Made by a program: the position numbers and the translations under genes. Source: Pseudomonadota bacterium (lineage in GTDB: Bacteria > Pseudomonadota > Gammaproteobacteria > Steroidobacterales > Steroidobacteraceae). From it: a stretch of 64,000 nt of DNA. Below are positions 32,905 through 41,488 of this stretch, piece by piece (position 1 is the first letter of the stretch; each line of letters opens with the position of its first letter). The notes under the pieces were generated by a model. The model did no database searches. It had not been told where the DNA came from and saw nothing but the letters and a program-made list of their open reading frames with translations. The stretch is taken from contig JAFEDT010000003.1 in NCBI GenBank assembly GCA_018241445.1, positions 145,441 through 209,440 on the forward strand, in the 5' to 3' direction.

Positions 32905-34290
32905 ATGCGATCACCCGAAGGCACCTCGTGGCACAGCGCCAGCTGGCAGACCCGGCCGGCCCAGCAGCAGCCGGTGTACGCCGACCCCCAGGCCCTGGAG
33001 AAGGTGGTGGCGCAGATCGCCCGCCTGCCCCCCATCGTCGTGTCGTGGGAGATCGAAGCACTGCGGGGGCGGCTTGCCGCCGCACAGCGCGGCGAGGCCT
33101 TTGTGCTGCAGGGCGGCGACTGTGCGGAGACCTTCGAGGACTGCGAGTCGGACATCATCACCCGCAGGCTGAAGATCCTGCTGCAGATGAGCCTGGTGCT
33201 GCTGCACGGACTGAAGAAGCCGGTCATTCGCATCGGACGCATGGCTGGCCAGTACGCCAAACCGCGTTCCACCGACACCGAGACCCGCGACGGGGTGACG
33301 CTGCCGAGTTATCGCGGTGACCTGGTCAACCGGCCGGAGTTCACCGCCGCGGCGCGCGCCGCCGATCCGCAGCAATTGCTGCGCGGCTATGAGCGCGCAG
33401 CACTGACATTGAACTTCGCCCGCGCCCTGGTGGAGGGCGGCTTCGCCGACCTGCATCACCCGGAGTACTGGGACCTGGGCTTCGTGCACCAGGCGCCGCT
33501 GAAGGATGCCTACCAGCGCATCGTCGACGCCATCGCCGACTCGCTCGATTTCTTCGAGGGCATGAGCGGCCGGCAGGTGCACGAGGCGACGCTGGTGGAT
33601 TTCTACGCCAGCCACGAGGGACTGCACCTGCACTACGAGCAGGCGCAGACCCGTTTCATCCCGCGCCAGAACCGCTGGTACAACCTGTCGACGCATATGC
33701 CGTGGATCGGCATGCGTACCGCGGCGCTGGACGGGGCGCACGTGGAGTATTTCCGCGGTATCGCCAACCCGATCGCCGTGAAGGTGGGTTCCGCGATGGA
33801 CGCCGCCTGGCTGCAGGGCCTGGTCACCACGCTCAATCCGCAGAACCAGCCCGGGCGCCTGACGTTCATCCACCGCTTCGGCGCGCGCGACGTGGCCGAG
33901 CACCTGCCGCGGGCCATCGAAGCGGTGCGGCAGACCGGCCAGAGCGTGCTGTGGGTGTGCGACCCGATGCACGGCAATACCGAGACCACAAGTGGCGGCC
34001 TGAAGACTCGCCGCTTCGAGAACATCCTCACTGAACTTGACCTGGCGTTCCGCATCCATGCCGAGCACGGCTCGCACCTGGGTGGGGTGCACATCGAGCT
34101 GACCGGCGACGACGTCACCGAGTGCACCGGCGGCGCCCGCGGTCTGACCGACCGGGATCTGCAGCGGGCCTACCGCTCCAGCGTCGATCCGCGGCTGAAC
34201 CACGAGCAGGCCCTGGAGCTCGCAATGCTGGTGGCCCAGCGCAGCCAGGAGCGCCGCGGCGCACGGCGCGCCGCGCCGGGCAGGGGTTGA
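32905..34290 (+). CDS. Class II 3-deoxy-7-phosphoheptulonate (DAHP) synthase
   Basis: A 461-aa plant/microbial type II DAHP synthase joining PEP and erythrose 4-phosphate, the first shikimate-pathway step. Landmarks: SWHSASWQTRPAQQQPVY, FVLQGGDCAETFEDC (metal Cys), RIGRMAGQYAKPRS, PSYRGDLVN, WVCDPMHGNTE and GGVHIELTGDDVTECTGG. The ATG at 32905 gives the normal N terminus although the frame is open far upstream, antisense to the saccharopine gene. Unlike class I AroFGH enzymes, class II is not closely tied to one feedback amino acid. No aromatic pathway genes adjoin it. Confidence 0.95.
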   Translation: MRSPEGTSWHSASWQTRPAQQQPVYADPQALEKVVAQIARLPPIVVSWEIEALRGRLAAAQRGEAFVLQGGDCAETFEDCESDIITRRLKILLQMSLVLLHGLKKPVIRIGRMAGQYAKPRSTDTETRDGVTLPSYRGDLVNRPEFTAAARAADPQQLLRGYERAALTLNFARALVEGGFADLHHPEYWDLGFVHQAPLKDAYQRIVDAIADSLDFFEGMSGRQVHEATLVDFYASHEGLHLHYEQAQTRFIPRQNRWYNLSTHMPWIGMRTAALDGAHVEYFRGIANPIAVKVGSAMDAAWLQGLVTTLNPQNQPGRLTFIHRFGARDVAEHLPRAIEAVRQTGQSVLWVCDPMHGNTETTSGGLKTRRFENILTELDLAFRIHAEHGSHLGGVHIELTGDDVTECTGGARGLTDRDLQRAYRSSVDPRLNHEQALELAMLVAQRSQERRGARRAAPGRG

Positions 34291-35009
34291 GGCGCAGTAG
34301 CGGTGCTGGCGGCACCCGGCTGGCGGTGCCTGGCGCCGATCCCGGTCCACAGTACGATCCCGACTGCACCCGCTGCGAACGGCTGGCCGGGTTTCTGTCC
34401 GCTGTGCGCGCCAGGCATCCTGACTACTGGGCACGACCTGTACCTTCCTTCGGCGATGCGCAGCCTCGCATCGTGATCGTCGGGCTGGCGCCCGGAATGC
34501 ACGGCGCCAACCGCACCGGCCGGCCGTTTACCGGCGACTTTGCCGGCATCCTGCTGTACCAGTCGCTGTTCGATGCGGGGCTCGCCAGCGCGCCGGTCTC
34601 GACCAGCGCCGATGATTCCCTCGAACTGCGGCACATCCGCATCATCAACTCGGTGAAGTGCCTGCCGCCGCAGAACAAGCCGCTGCCGGCGGAGATCCGC
34701 GCCTGCAACGGCTACCTGGCTTACGAGCTGGCACGGTTGAGCTCAGCCCGGGTGTTGTTGGCCCTGGGCCGCATCGCGCACGATGCCGCGCTGCTGGCGC
34801 TGGGCCTGCCGCGGGCAGCGGCGCGCTTCGGGCACGGACAAGAGCACGCGCTGCCGGACGGGCGCGTACTGCTGGATTCATATCATTGCAGCCGCTACAA
34901 CACCCAGACGCGGCGGCTGACGCCCGCCATGTTCCGCCAGGTACTGGCGCGCGCCTGCGCACTGGCGCAACTGCCGCAGCCGCCGGCCCAGCTGCGTGCG
35001 GACGCCTGA
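34287..35009 (+). CDS. Uracil-DNA glycosylase, family 5 (UDGb)
   Basis: An iron-sulfur type V uracil-DNA glycosylase removing uracil and some deaminated bases. Motifs: YDPDCTRCERLAGFL (first cluster cysteines), IVGLAPGMHGANRTGRPFTGD (active site, without the polar Asp/Asn of family 1), INSVKCLPPQNKP (further cysteine) and DSYHCSRYNTQTRRLT (DNA-intercalating region). No ATG exists at the right place. TTG at 34287 overlaps the DAHP synthase stop and gives 240 aa; GTG at 34326 would give 227 aa and starts closer to the conserved part. The uvrC start follows the stop by two bases. Confidence 0.88.
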   Translation: MRRSSGAGGTRLAVPGADPGPQYDPDCTRCERLAGFLSAVRARHPDYWARPVPSFGDAQPRIVIVGLAPGMHGANRTGRPFTGDFAGILLYQSLFDAGLASAPVSTSADDSLELRHIRIINSVKCLPPQNKPLPAEIRACNGYLAYELARLSSARVLLALGRIAHDAALLALGLPRAAARFGHGQEHALPDGRVLLDSYHCSRYNTQTRRLTPAMFRQVLARACALAQLPQPPAQLRADA

Positions 35010-35011
35010 GG

Positions 35012-36823
35012 ATGTTCGATGCACGCGAGTACGTAGCCTCCCTGCCGCGCCGGCCGGGGGTGTACCGGATGTTCGGTGGCGAGCGGGAACTGCTGTACGT
35101 CGGCAAGGCCCGCAGCCTCAGGGACCGGGTCGGCAGTTATTTCGCGGCCAGCAATGTCAATCCCAGGGTGCAGGCGCTGGTGCAGCAGATCAGTGCCATC
35201 GAGGTGACGGTCACCAACTCGGAAACCGAGGCGCTGCTGCTGGAATACAACCTGATCAAGGAGCACCGGCCGCGCTTCAACATCACGCTGCGCGACGACA
35301 AGAGCTTCCCCTTCATCCACCTGGAGGCGGCCCACCCGTTCCCGCGCCTGGCCTTCTACCGCGGACCACGCCGCGCCGGCGAGCGCTACTTCGGGCCTTT
35401 CCCCAACGCGGGCGCGGTGCGCGATACCCTGAATCAGCTGCAGAAGCTGTTCCGCATCCGCAATTGCCGCGACAGCTTCTTTGCCAACCGCAGCCGGCCC
35501 TGCCTGCAGCACCAGATCGGGCGCTGCACCGCCCCGTGTGTCGGCCTGATCACGCGCGAAGCCTATGCCCAGGACGTGGCGGCGGCCGTGCAGGTGCTGG
35601 AGGGACGCAGCGATGAAGTCAGCCTGGAGCTGCAGCGGCGCATGGAGCAGGCCGCGCAGGCGCTGCAGTTCGAACGCGCCGCGCAGATCCGCGACCAGCT
35701 CGCGGCGCTGAACAACCTGCAGGCGCAGCAGATCGTGAGCGCGGGCGATGAGCGCGACGTCGATGTGTTCGCAGTGGCTGGCGAGGGCGGGGAATATGCC
35801 GTCAGCGTGATGATGGTGCGCGGCGGGCGCAACCTCGGCACGCACAGCTTCTTTCCGCGCACACCGCTGGCGGAGGCGGACGAGATGCTCGCCTCCTTCG
35901 TGATGCAGTACTACGCCGATGGCGAGCCCCCTGCGGAAGTCCTGCTGGGTGCGGACCCGGCGGACATTGCGGCGCTGGGCGAGGCGCTGGCGCGCCGTGC
36001 CGGCCGCGCCGTCAACCTGCGGCATGCGCAGCGCGGCATCGGCGCGCGCTGGGCGGAGCTGGCGCGTGAGAACGCCGTGCAGGCGCTGCGCATGCGCCAG
36101 GCGCAGCGCGCGGGGCTCGAAGAGATGCGCCAGGACCTGGCGCGGCTGCTCGACCTGCCGCAACCACCCGCGCGCCTGGAATGTTTTGATATCAGCCACA
36201 CCGCGGGGGAGGGGACAGTCGCGTCCTGCGTGGTGTTCGGTCCGGAGGGCCCGCTGAAGAAGGAATACCGGCGCTTCAACATCACAGGAGTCGCCCCCGG
36301 CGATGACTACGGCGCGCTGCGCCAGGCGCTGCAGCGGCGCTACCGGCACGTTCGTGACGGGGACGCGGCGGCCCCGGACTTGCTGCTGATCGACGGAGGT
36401 GCGGGACAGATTGCCCAGGTGCATGAAGTGCTGCAGGAACTCGGATTCGCCGACCTGGCGCTGGTCGGCGTAGCCAAGGGGCCCGATCGCAAGCCCGGCC
36501 AGGAGCGGCTGTTCGTGTACGGCTCGCCGGTGCCCATCGTTCCGGAGGCCCATGGGCCGGCATCGCGGCTGATCCAGCGCATCCGCGACGAGGCGCACCG
36601 TTTTGCGATCACCGGGCATCGCCGGCGTCGCGCGCGCCGCTACAACGAGTCGGTGCTGGAGGCGGTGCCGGGGCTCGGTCCCGCCAAGCGCCGGGCGCTG
36701 CTGCAACACTTTGGCGGCCTGCAGGGGGTGATGCGCGCCGGCATCGCGGATTTCGTGCAGGTGAGCGGAATCGGCGCGGCGCTGGCGCGAAGTCTCTATG
36801 ATCACCTGCACCCGGGTTCCTGA
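35012..36823 (+). CDS. uvrC: UvrABC excinuclease subunit C
   Basis: A 603-aa nucleotide-excision repair nuclease making the 3' and 5' incisions. Domains in order: GIY-YIG nuclease (PGVYRMFGGERELLYVGKARSLRDRVGSYF), a Cys-rich segment (CLQHQIGRCTAPCVG), UVR helices (about 197-232), the RNase H-like 5' nuclease domain (LECFDISHTAGEGTVASCVVF and LLLIDGGAGQIAQ), and tandem HhH repeats at the end (LEAVPGLGPAKRRALLQHFGG, VSGIGAALARSLYDHL). It starts two bases after the UDG gene and precedes pgsA, the conserved gammaproteobacterial order. Confidence 0.97.
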   Translation: MFDAREYVASLPRRPGVYRMFGGERELLYVGKARSLRDRVGSYFAASNVNPRVQALVQQISAIEVTVTNSETEALLLEYNLIKEHRPRFNITLRDDKSFPFIHLEAAHPFPRLAFYRGPRRAGERYFGPFPNAGAVRDTLNQLQKLFRIRNCRDSFFANRSRPCLQHQIGRCTAPCVGLITREAYAQDVAAAVQVLEGRSDEVSLELQRRMEQAAQALQFERAAQIRDQLAALNNLQAQQIVSAGDERDVDVFAVAGEGGEYAVSVMMVRGGRNLGTHSFFPRTPLAEADEMLASFVMQYYADGEPPAEVLLGADPADIAALGEALARRAGRAVNLRHAQRGIGARWAELARENAVQALRMRQAQRAGLEEMRQDLARLLDLPQPPARLECFDISHTAGEGTVASCVVFGPEGPLKKEYRRFNITGVAPGDDYGALRQALQRRYRHVRDGDAAAPDLLLIDGGAGQIAQVHEVLQELGFADLALVGVAKGPDRKPGQERLFVYGSPVPIVPEAHGPASRLIQRIRDEAHRFAITGHRRRRARRYNESVLEAVPGLGPAKRRALLQHFGGLQGVMRAGIADFVQVSGIGAALARSLYDHLHPGS

Positions 36824-36841
36824 AAGCCCAAGCGAGATGCC

Positions 36842-37414
36842 ATGCCCTGGAGTCTGCCCAACACCCTGACATGGACCCGCATAGCCGCGATCCCGCTGAT
36901 CGTGCTGCTGTTCTACATGCCCTATCCCTGGGCAGACCCTGCGGCGGGCCTGCTGTTCGCGGCCGCCGGCATCACGGATTCCCTCGACGGCTACCTGGCG
37001 CGGCGGCTGGGGCAGATTTCCCGCCTGGGCGCGTTCCTGGATCCCGTGGCGGACAAACTGATCGTAGCCGTGGCGCTGGTGCTGCTGGTCAGCAGGGATC
37101 CGCGCGCGCTGATCGTGCTGACCGCGGTGGTGATCATCGGGCGCGAAATCACCATCTCGGCCCTGCGTGAGTGGATGGCCGAGATCGGCGCGCGGCGCAA
37201 GGTGGCGGTGTCACAGCTCGGCAAATACAAGACCATCCTGCAGATCACCGGCCTGGCGTTGATGTTGTATCGCGTGCCCCTGTTCGGCCTGCCGACCTAT
37301 GGAGCGGGCGTGGTACTGATAGAAGTTGCCGCGGTGGCGACCCTGGTATCGATGGCGGCGTATCTGCGGGCGGCCTGGCCGGAGCTGCGGCGTAACACGG
37401 ACTTGCCACCTTGA
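36842..37414 (+). CDS. pgsA: Phosphatidylglycerophosphate synthase
   Basis: A 190-aa integral membrane CDP-alcohol phosphotransferase making phosphatidylglycerophosphate from CDP-diacylglycerol and glycerol 3-phosphate. The family signature D-x2-DG-x2-AR-x8-G-x3-D-x3-D is complete at ITDSLDGYLARRLGQISRLGAFLDPVADK. About five to six membrane helices are predicted from the hydrophobic runs. N terminus WSLPNTLTWTRIAAIP is typical. Its stop codon lies inside the -35 hexamer of the tRNA promoter. Confidence 0.96.
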   Translation: MPWSLPNTLTWTRIAAIPLIVLLFYMPYPWADPAAGLLFAAAGITDSLDGYLARRLGQISRLGAFLDPVADKLIVAVALVLLVSRDPRALIVLTAVVIIGREITISALREWMAEIGARRKVAVSQLGKYKTILQITGLALMLYRVPLFGLPTYGAGVVLIEVAAVATLVSMAAYLRAAWPELRRNTDLPP

Positions 37415-37438
37415 CATCGCCCCGTGGAACCCTAGAAT
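37411..37438 (+). promoter_or_regulatory. Strong sigma-70 promoter for the tRNA pair
   Basis: TTGACA (37411-37416), 16-base spacer, TAGAAT (37433-37438). The -35 is a consensus match and the -10 differs by two bases. The tRNA-Gly begins 23 bases past the -10 end, giving a short 5' leader for processing. The -35 contains the pgsA stop codon. Confidence 0.8.
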
Positions 37439-37461
37439 CGCCGCGCACGTTCGATACCGGT

Positions 37462-37537
<76 letters not shown>

Positions 37538-37598
37538 AATTCAATAACTTACCGCGTAGTTCTCGACGCGAGATCAGGTGAGTCCGAGCGGCGCCGCT

Positions 37599-37669
37599 GG
37601 CTAGGTGGCAGAGTGGTCATGCAGCGGCCTGCAAAGCCGTCTACGCCGGTTCGATTCCGACCCTAGCCT
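37599..37669 (+). tRNA. tRNA-Cys (GCA), CCA not encoded
   Basis: A cloverleaf with acceptor GGCTAGG pairing with CCTAGCC (37662-37668), anticodon stem GCGGC/GCCGT and loop CTGCAAA with anticodon GCA, and T loop TTCGATT. The T stem GCCGG/CCGAC has one C-A mismatch where most tRNA-Cys have G. The 3' end reads T then TTCC, so CCA must be added enzymatically, unlike the neighbouring tRNA-Gly. It is probably functional. Confidence 0.92.
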
Positions 37670-37733
37670 TTCCCGCGCTGCGCGACGTCGGTCTTCAGTT
37701 CGAAAGCCGCGCCGACTTCGCTCGCGGCCGAGG

Positions 37734-38696
37734 CTAATGCTGGGGCCCCCTGCGTGTGCGCTCACGCTTCGCCCCCGCGGGTGTCAATGGCGCGCCCGCC
37801 GGAGCCTGCAGCCGTGCGCGCAGGCGCGGGGCCGCAAAATCCAGCAAAGCACGCAGCTTCAGGGGCAGCCGTGCCCGCCCAGAGTGGAGCAGGCTCACGG
37901 GAAGAGGGGCGGGCTCGAAAGGCTGGAGCACAGGGGTGAGTTTGCCTCCATCAATTGCGGCCTGTGCCTGATACGACAACACACAGGCCAACCCCAGGCC
38001 ACAGATCGCCGCATCGACGGCGGCTTCCGCTCCCGTGACAACCAGCCGCGACCGGACTGGCACAGTCACGGTTCTTGCGCCGATCCTGAACTGCCAGGTG
38101 CGGGGGCCCGTGAGGGACTCGAACGTTATGCACCGGTGAACCGACAGGTCACGCGGGTGCCGGGGGATTCCGTGTTCTGCCACATAGGCGGGGCTGGCGC
38201 ACACGATGCGGCGAATCGAGCCCAGAGTGCTCGTGATCAGGCTGCTGTCCGGTAGTTCCCCGATGCGAACCGCAGCGTCAATCTGATCGTCCACCAGATT
38301 GACCGTTCGGTCACCCAGGACGAGGCGCACATTCACCTCCGGGTAGACCTTCAGGAACTCGCAGACTGTGGGCAACACGTGCAGGCGCCCGAACACGACC
38401 GGGGCGGCGATCACCAGATCCCCGCGAGGTGCCGTGTATTCGCCGGACACGGCGCGTTCGGCCTCGTGGACGTCATTCAGGATGTTCTGACACGCCACGA
38501 CGTATTCGCGCCCCACGTCGGTCAACTTCAGCTGCCGCGTCGAGCGGATCAGCAGCCGTGCCTTGAGCTGCCCCTCCAGCTGGGCGACTTTCCGGCTCAC
38601 GGTAGCCAACGGCATGCCGAGCCGGCGGGCCGCCTCGGACAGGCTGCCCGCGTCAACGACCGCCAGCAGGACGTGCATGGACTCGAACCGGTTCAT
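37734..38696 (-). CDS. LysR-family transcriptional regulator
   Basis: A 320-aa LysR regulator: N-terminal winged helix-turn-helix MHVLLAVVDAGSLSEAARRLGMPLATVSRKVAQLEGQLKARLLIRSTRQLKLTDVG, then the inducer-binding domain (GDLVIAAPVVFGRLHVLP, DSSLITSTLGSIRRIVCASPAYVAEHG). ATG at 38696 gives the normal start. It is divergent from the AhpD-like gene, 119 bases apart, the standard LysR arrangement, so it probably controls that gene. It is the first gene after the tRNAs and points toward them. Confidence 0.92.
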   Translation of the reverse strand: MNRFESMHVLLAVVDAGSLSEAARRLGMPLATVSRKVAQLEGQLKARLLIRSTRQLKLTDVGREYVVACQNILNDVHEAERAVSGEYTAPRGDLVIAAPVVFGRLHVLPTVCEFLKVYPEVNVRLVLGDRTVNLVDDQIDAAVRIGELPDSSLITSTLGSIRRIVCASPAYVAEHGIPRHPRDLSVHRCITFESLTGPRTWQFRIGARTVTVPVRSRLVVTGAEAAVDAAICGLGLACVLSYQAQAAIDGGKLTPVLQPFEPAPLPVSLLHSGRARLPLKLRALLDFAAPRLRARLQAPAGAPLTPAGAKRERTRRGPQH

Positions 38697-38815
38697 CTGG
38701 CCCTTCCACTTATTGGAATAGTAAGTCTCAAATATACCATCTAGTGCCATCCATGGAGAGGCCCTACTCTTGCGTTCAACCGGCCAATCCTGGCCGACCC
38801 ACACAGGAGAGAATC

Positions 38816-39367
38816 ATGTCGCGCATTTCCACGCCAGCCAGTATCGAGAGCGCCCCGGCGGCCTCGAGGGCCATGCTGCAGGCGGTCGAGGCTCAACTCG
38901 GTTTGGCGCCGAACCTGTTTCGCGTTGCGGCCAATAGTCCGGCTGCGCTCGAGGGCTATGTCGGGCTGCTGGGTGCGCTTGGGAAGGGCGAGCTGCCCGC
39001 CGCAACGCGCGAGCGGATCGCGCTGGCGATTGCCGAATTCAATGGCTGTGACTACTGCCTGTCCGCGCACACGTACCTGGGGCGCAACCTCGCCAGGCTC
39101 GACGACGCGGAAATGAGCGCCAACCGCGCGGGCGCCTCGAACGATCCGAAGGCGGACGCTGCCGTGCGCTTTGCGCTAAGGGTCGCCAAGCAGCGCGGGC
39201 ATCTGGCCGACGATGACCTGCAGGGAGTCAAGGCCCAAGGCTACTCGGATGCTCAGATTGTGGAGATCGTCCAGCACGTAGCGCTGAACACCTGGACGAA
39301 CTATCTCAACAGTGTTGCGAAGACCGAGATTGACTTCCCGGTAGTCATGACGCGCAAGGCGGCCTGA
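38816..39367 (+). CDS. AhpD-like/carboxymuconolactone decarboxylase-family protein
   Basis: A 183-aa peroxidase-related protein of the AhpD fold. The redox site is [12 protein letters not shown] (Cys78, Cys81, His85), the CxxC-x3-H pattern of alkylhydroperoxidase-like enzymes. Start ATG 38816 has AGGAGA 5 bases upstream. Likely a thiol peroxidase or a partner in organic-peroxide defence under control of the divergent LysR. In related genomes such genes often neighbour NTF2-like and thioredoxin-fold genes, as here. Confidence 0.88.
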   Translation: MSRISTPASIESAPAASRAMLQAVEAQLGLAPNLFRVAANSPAALEGYVGLLGALGKGELPAATRERIALAIAEFNGCDYCLSAHTYLGRNLARLDDAEMSANRAGASNDPKADAAVRFALRVAKQRGHLADDDLQGVKAQGYSDAQIVEIVQHVALNTWTNYLNSVAKTEIDFPVVMTRKAA

Positions 39368-39375
39368 GGCGGCGA

Positions 39376-39491
39376 CCATGGACCGCCACGCTGAAAGCGC
39401 GCCTGGCGGAGGATGCCTGGAACACGCGCGATCCTGCGCGTGTTTCCTCCGCCTATACGTCTGACAGCCGTTGGCGCAACCGCCCGAATTT
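39376..39491 (+). pseudogene. Remnant of a DUF1348/NTF2-like gene
   Basis: About 39 codons read [19 protein letters not shown], then [19 protein letters not shown], which match the N-terminal part of DUF1348 (SnoaL/NTF2-fold) proteins as I know them. No start codon is in frame (an ATG is present one frame off) and similarity ends abruptly after NRPNF; the remaining two thirds of the domain is missing. It is the only recognisable content of the 301-base gap between the AhpD-like and DUF1223 genes. A perfect 9-bp hairpin (39421-39444) lies inside it. Confidence 0.65.
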
Positions 39492-39668
39492 CCCCGGGAA
39501 TCCAGGCGCCGTCGGGAACGTACCCCCGAGACTGTGCGCGGTACCTTGCTTCTTGCCGCGATGCTTCTGCATCGTGACCGGCATTGCGACCGGTTCAAGT
39601 GAGCTGGGAATGCGATATCCGGGCTGGCCGCCCGGTCTTACTCATTACTGACCGCCGGGGGTATCGCC

Positions 39669-40376
39669 ATGTCGCGTTCACTTGGGCTTGTTACTGCCGC
39701 GAGCACACTTTGCTGCCTCGCCTTGGGCGTGAGCGCGCAAGAGCGCCCCGTCGTTGTCGAATTGTTCACCTCCCAGGGGTGCAGCTCCTGTCCTCCGGCC
39801 GATGCGTACCTGGGCCGGCTGAGCCGTCGCTCCGACGTTCTGGCGCTTTCCTTTCACGTGGATTACTGGGATGAGCTGGGTTGGCGAGATCGTTTTGAAC
39901 TGCCGCAAGCCTCCACGCGGCAAAGCGCCTATGTGCGAAACATGCATCGGTCGTCGGTATACACACCGCAACTGGTCGTCGATGGTCGCGAGGACGGCTT
40001 CCGTGCGGATGATGGAGCGATTGAGCGGGCCCTGAAGCAGCATCGCCCGGGCGTTCCAGTGAAGATTGGGGTGCGAGACGCGGAGGTTCAGATCGACGTG
40101 GGTTCATCGGCCTCGTTAGGACCGTGCAACGTGATGTTGGTGGGTTACCTGCGGCACGCGGTCTCCCGCATTGGGCGGGGCGAGAATGCCGGGCGGATCC
40201 TCGAAGAGTTCAATATCGTGCGGGACATTCGCAGGCTCGGATTGTGGCAGGGCGGGGAGCAGACCTTCCGCGTGGCGCTTCAATCGCTGCCGGCCGACGC
40301 CACCGACATCGCCGTGCTTGTCCAGCCCACCAGCCAGGGGTCCTTCCTTGGAGTCGGCACTCATGCGCTGCGTTGA
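39669..40376 (+). CDS. DUF1223 secreted thioredoxin-like protein
   Basis: A 235-aa protein with a signal peptide (about 1-23, ending VSAQ) and a DUF1223 domain: VVVELFTSQGCSSCPPADAYL with Cys38/Cys41 as a CxxC redox pair, LSFHVDYWDELGWRD, and VYTPQLVVDGREDGFRAD with a cis-Pro-like TPQ. The fold is thioredoxin-like and function is unproven, probably a periplasmic thiol/disulfide protein. The DsbA-like gene overlaps its 3' end, so the two redox proteins are likely made together. Confidence 0.88.
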   Translation: MSRSLGLVTAASTLCCLALGVSAQERPVVVELFTSQGCSSCPPADAYLGRLSRRSDVLALSFHVDYWDELGWRDRFELPQASTRQSAYVRNMHRSSVYTPQLVVDGREDGFRADDGAIERALKQHRPGVPVKIGVRDAEVQIDVGSSASLGPCNVMLVGYLRHAVSRIGRGENAGRILEEFNIVRDIRRLGLWQGGEQTFRVALQSLPADATDIAVLVQPTSQGSFLGVGTHALR

Positions 40377-41163
40377 TGGGGGGAGTCGGCGGGGGTCGCT
40401 GCGTGCCGCAGTGGCAGGGCAGGCAGGTGACCGGGGCCGGACGCAGGAGCCGGCGCTCGCCGGAGGGAGGCGGTCGGTCACCCGGTGGGTGGCGGCGCTT
40501 TGCGCCCTGGGACTCGTAGCGGGAAGTCCGCTGGTAGCGCAGTCGGAGCGGCTGGTCGCGCCGCAGATCGTGGCGGCGATCGCCTCGGGCGCGCCAGGGC
40601 CCGTTGCCGGTGCTGCGGATGGCGATGTGACCATCGTTGAATTTCTTGACTACAACTGTCCGTACTGCAAGAAATCGGCGCCTGAGCTGCAGAAGCTGCT
40701 GCGGACCGATCAACGGGTGCGAATCCTTTATAAGGAGTGGCCGATCTTCGGGGAGGTTTCCGAGTATGCGGCCCGCTCTGCGCTCGCGGCCAACTGGCAG
40801 GGGAAGTTTCTGGCCGCGCACGAGGCCCTGATCGGCGCGCCAGCGGAGTTGGACAATCGTTCCCAGGTTGATTCCCTACTCAAAAGCATCGGGGTGAATT
40901 TGGTGCGTCTGGACGCCGACAGGCGGGAGCACGCCTCGGAAATCGATGCCATCCTGGCCCGAGATGCCGCCGAGGCCCAGGTACTCGGGCTCAAGGGCAC
41001 TCCCGGCTTCCTGGTCGGCCGCCAGCTGGTCCACTCGGCGCTCACGCTGCCGCAGTTGCAGCAACTCACCAGCAGCGCGCGCTCAAGTCAGCAGAGCCCC
41101 GTCAAGGCCGCAGCACTGTCCCGGCGCAACAAAGCGGTGGCGCAACAGAGAAAGCTGTTTTGA
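40363..41163 (+). CDS. DsbA-family thiol-disulfide protein (start uncertain)
   Basis: Up to 266 aa. A hydrophobic signal segment (WVAALCALGLVAGSPLVAQ, about residues 42-60) precedes a DsbA/DsbG-type thioredoxin domain with VTIVEFLDYNCPYCKKSAPEL (Cys99, Cys102) and the cis-Pro loop KGTPGFLVG (213-214). The ATG at 40363 overlaps the DUF1223 gene by 14 bases and leaves 40 residues before the signal, which is long; GTG at about 40486 could be the true start but would cut the n-region. The CPYC site is like other Gram-negative 'BdbD/Com1' proteins. Confidence 0.82.
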   Translation: MRCVDGGSRRGSLRAAVAGQAGDRGRTQEPALAGGRRSVTRWVAALCALGLVAGSPLVAQSERLVAPQIVAAIASGAPGPVAGAADGDVTIVEFLDYNCPYCKKSAPELQKLLRTDQRVRILYKEWPIFGEVSEYAARSALAANWQGKFLAAHEALIGAPAELDNRSQVDSLLKSIGVNLVRLDADRREHASEIDAILARDAAEAQVLGLKGTPGFLVGRQLVHSALTLPQLQQLTSSARSSQQSPVKAAALSRRNKAVAQQRKLF

Positions 41164-41378
41164 TGCTGGAGGGGCAATGGGCTAAGTCCGAAGAAACGAA
41201 TGATGTCGCATTGGTGGCCCCGCTGCTGGCTGACAATTTCATCTACACCGGGACCGACGGAACAGTAAGCGACAGGGCCGCATTCCTGGCCTTGCTGAGA
41301 GCGACCCAATGGAGCGGGGTGAAAAACGAGGATGTCAAAGCAACCGCATTCGGCGATACGGTAGCTGTGCCGGGCTGA
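41163..41378 (+). pseudogene. Truncated DUF4440/SnoaL-like protein
   Basis: A 71-codon frame: QWAKSEETNDVALVAPLLADNF, YTGTDGTVSDRAAFLALL and DVKATAFGDTVAVPG then stop. This is the first half of a DUF4440 NTF2-fold protein, normally about 120-150 aa, ending exactly where the family continues VV-TG-W. The frame may have been broken by a small indel near 41365. It starts within the DsbA stop region and may still be translated as a short peptide. Confidence 0.6.
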
Positions 41379-41488
41379 CGCGATTGCCGGTCACTGGGCT
41401 CAACCGGGGCCATGGCCTGGACATGACAACTCCCGTGGCGGTTGGTTTGGCGGGTGTACCATGTAGAGGTAACCGGGGAGAGGCACAG

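Noticed and set aside
37670..37733. A third tRNA (tRNA-Leu) after tRNA-Cys
   Set aside because: No cloverleaf with a long variable arm or leucine anticodon can be built; only GC-rich repeats of short words were seen.
39421..39444. Terminator for the AhpD-like gene
   Set aside because: The 9-bp hairpin is real but lies within DUF1348-like codons and is followed by only three T residues; the stem may just reflect coding composition.
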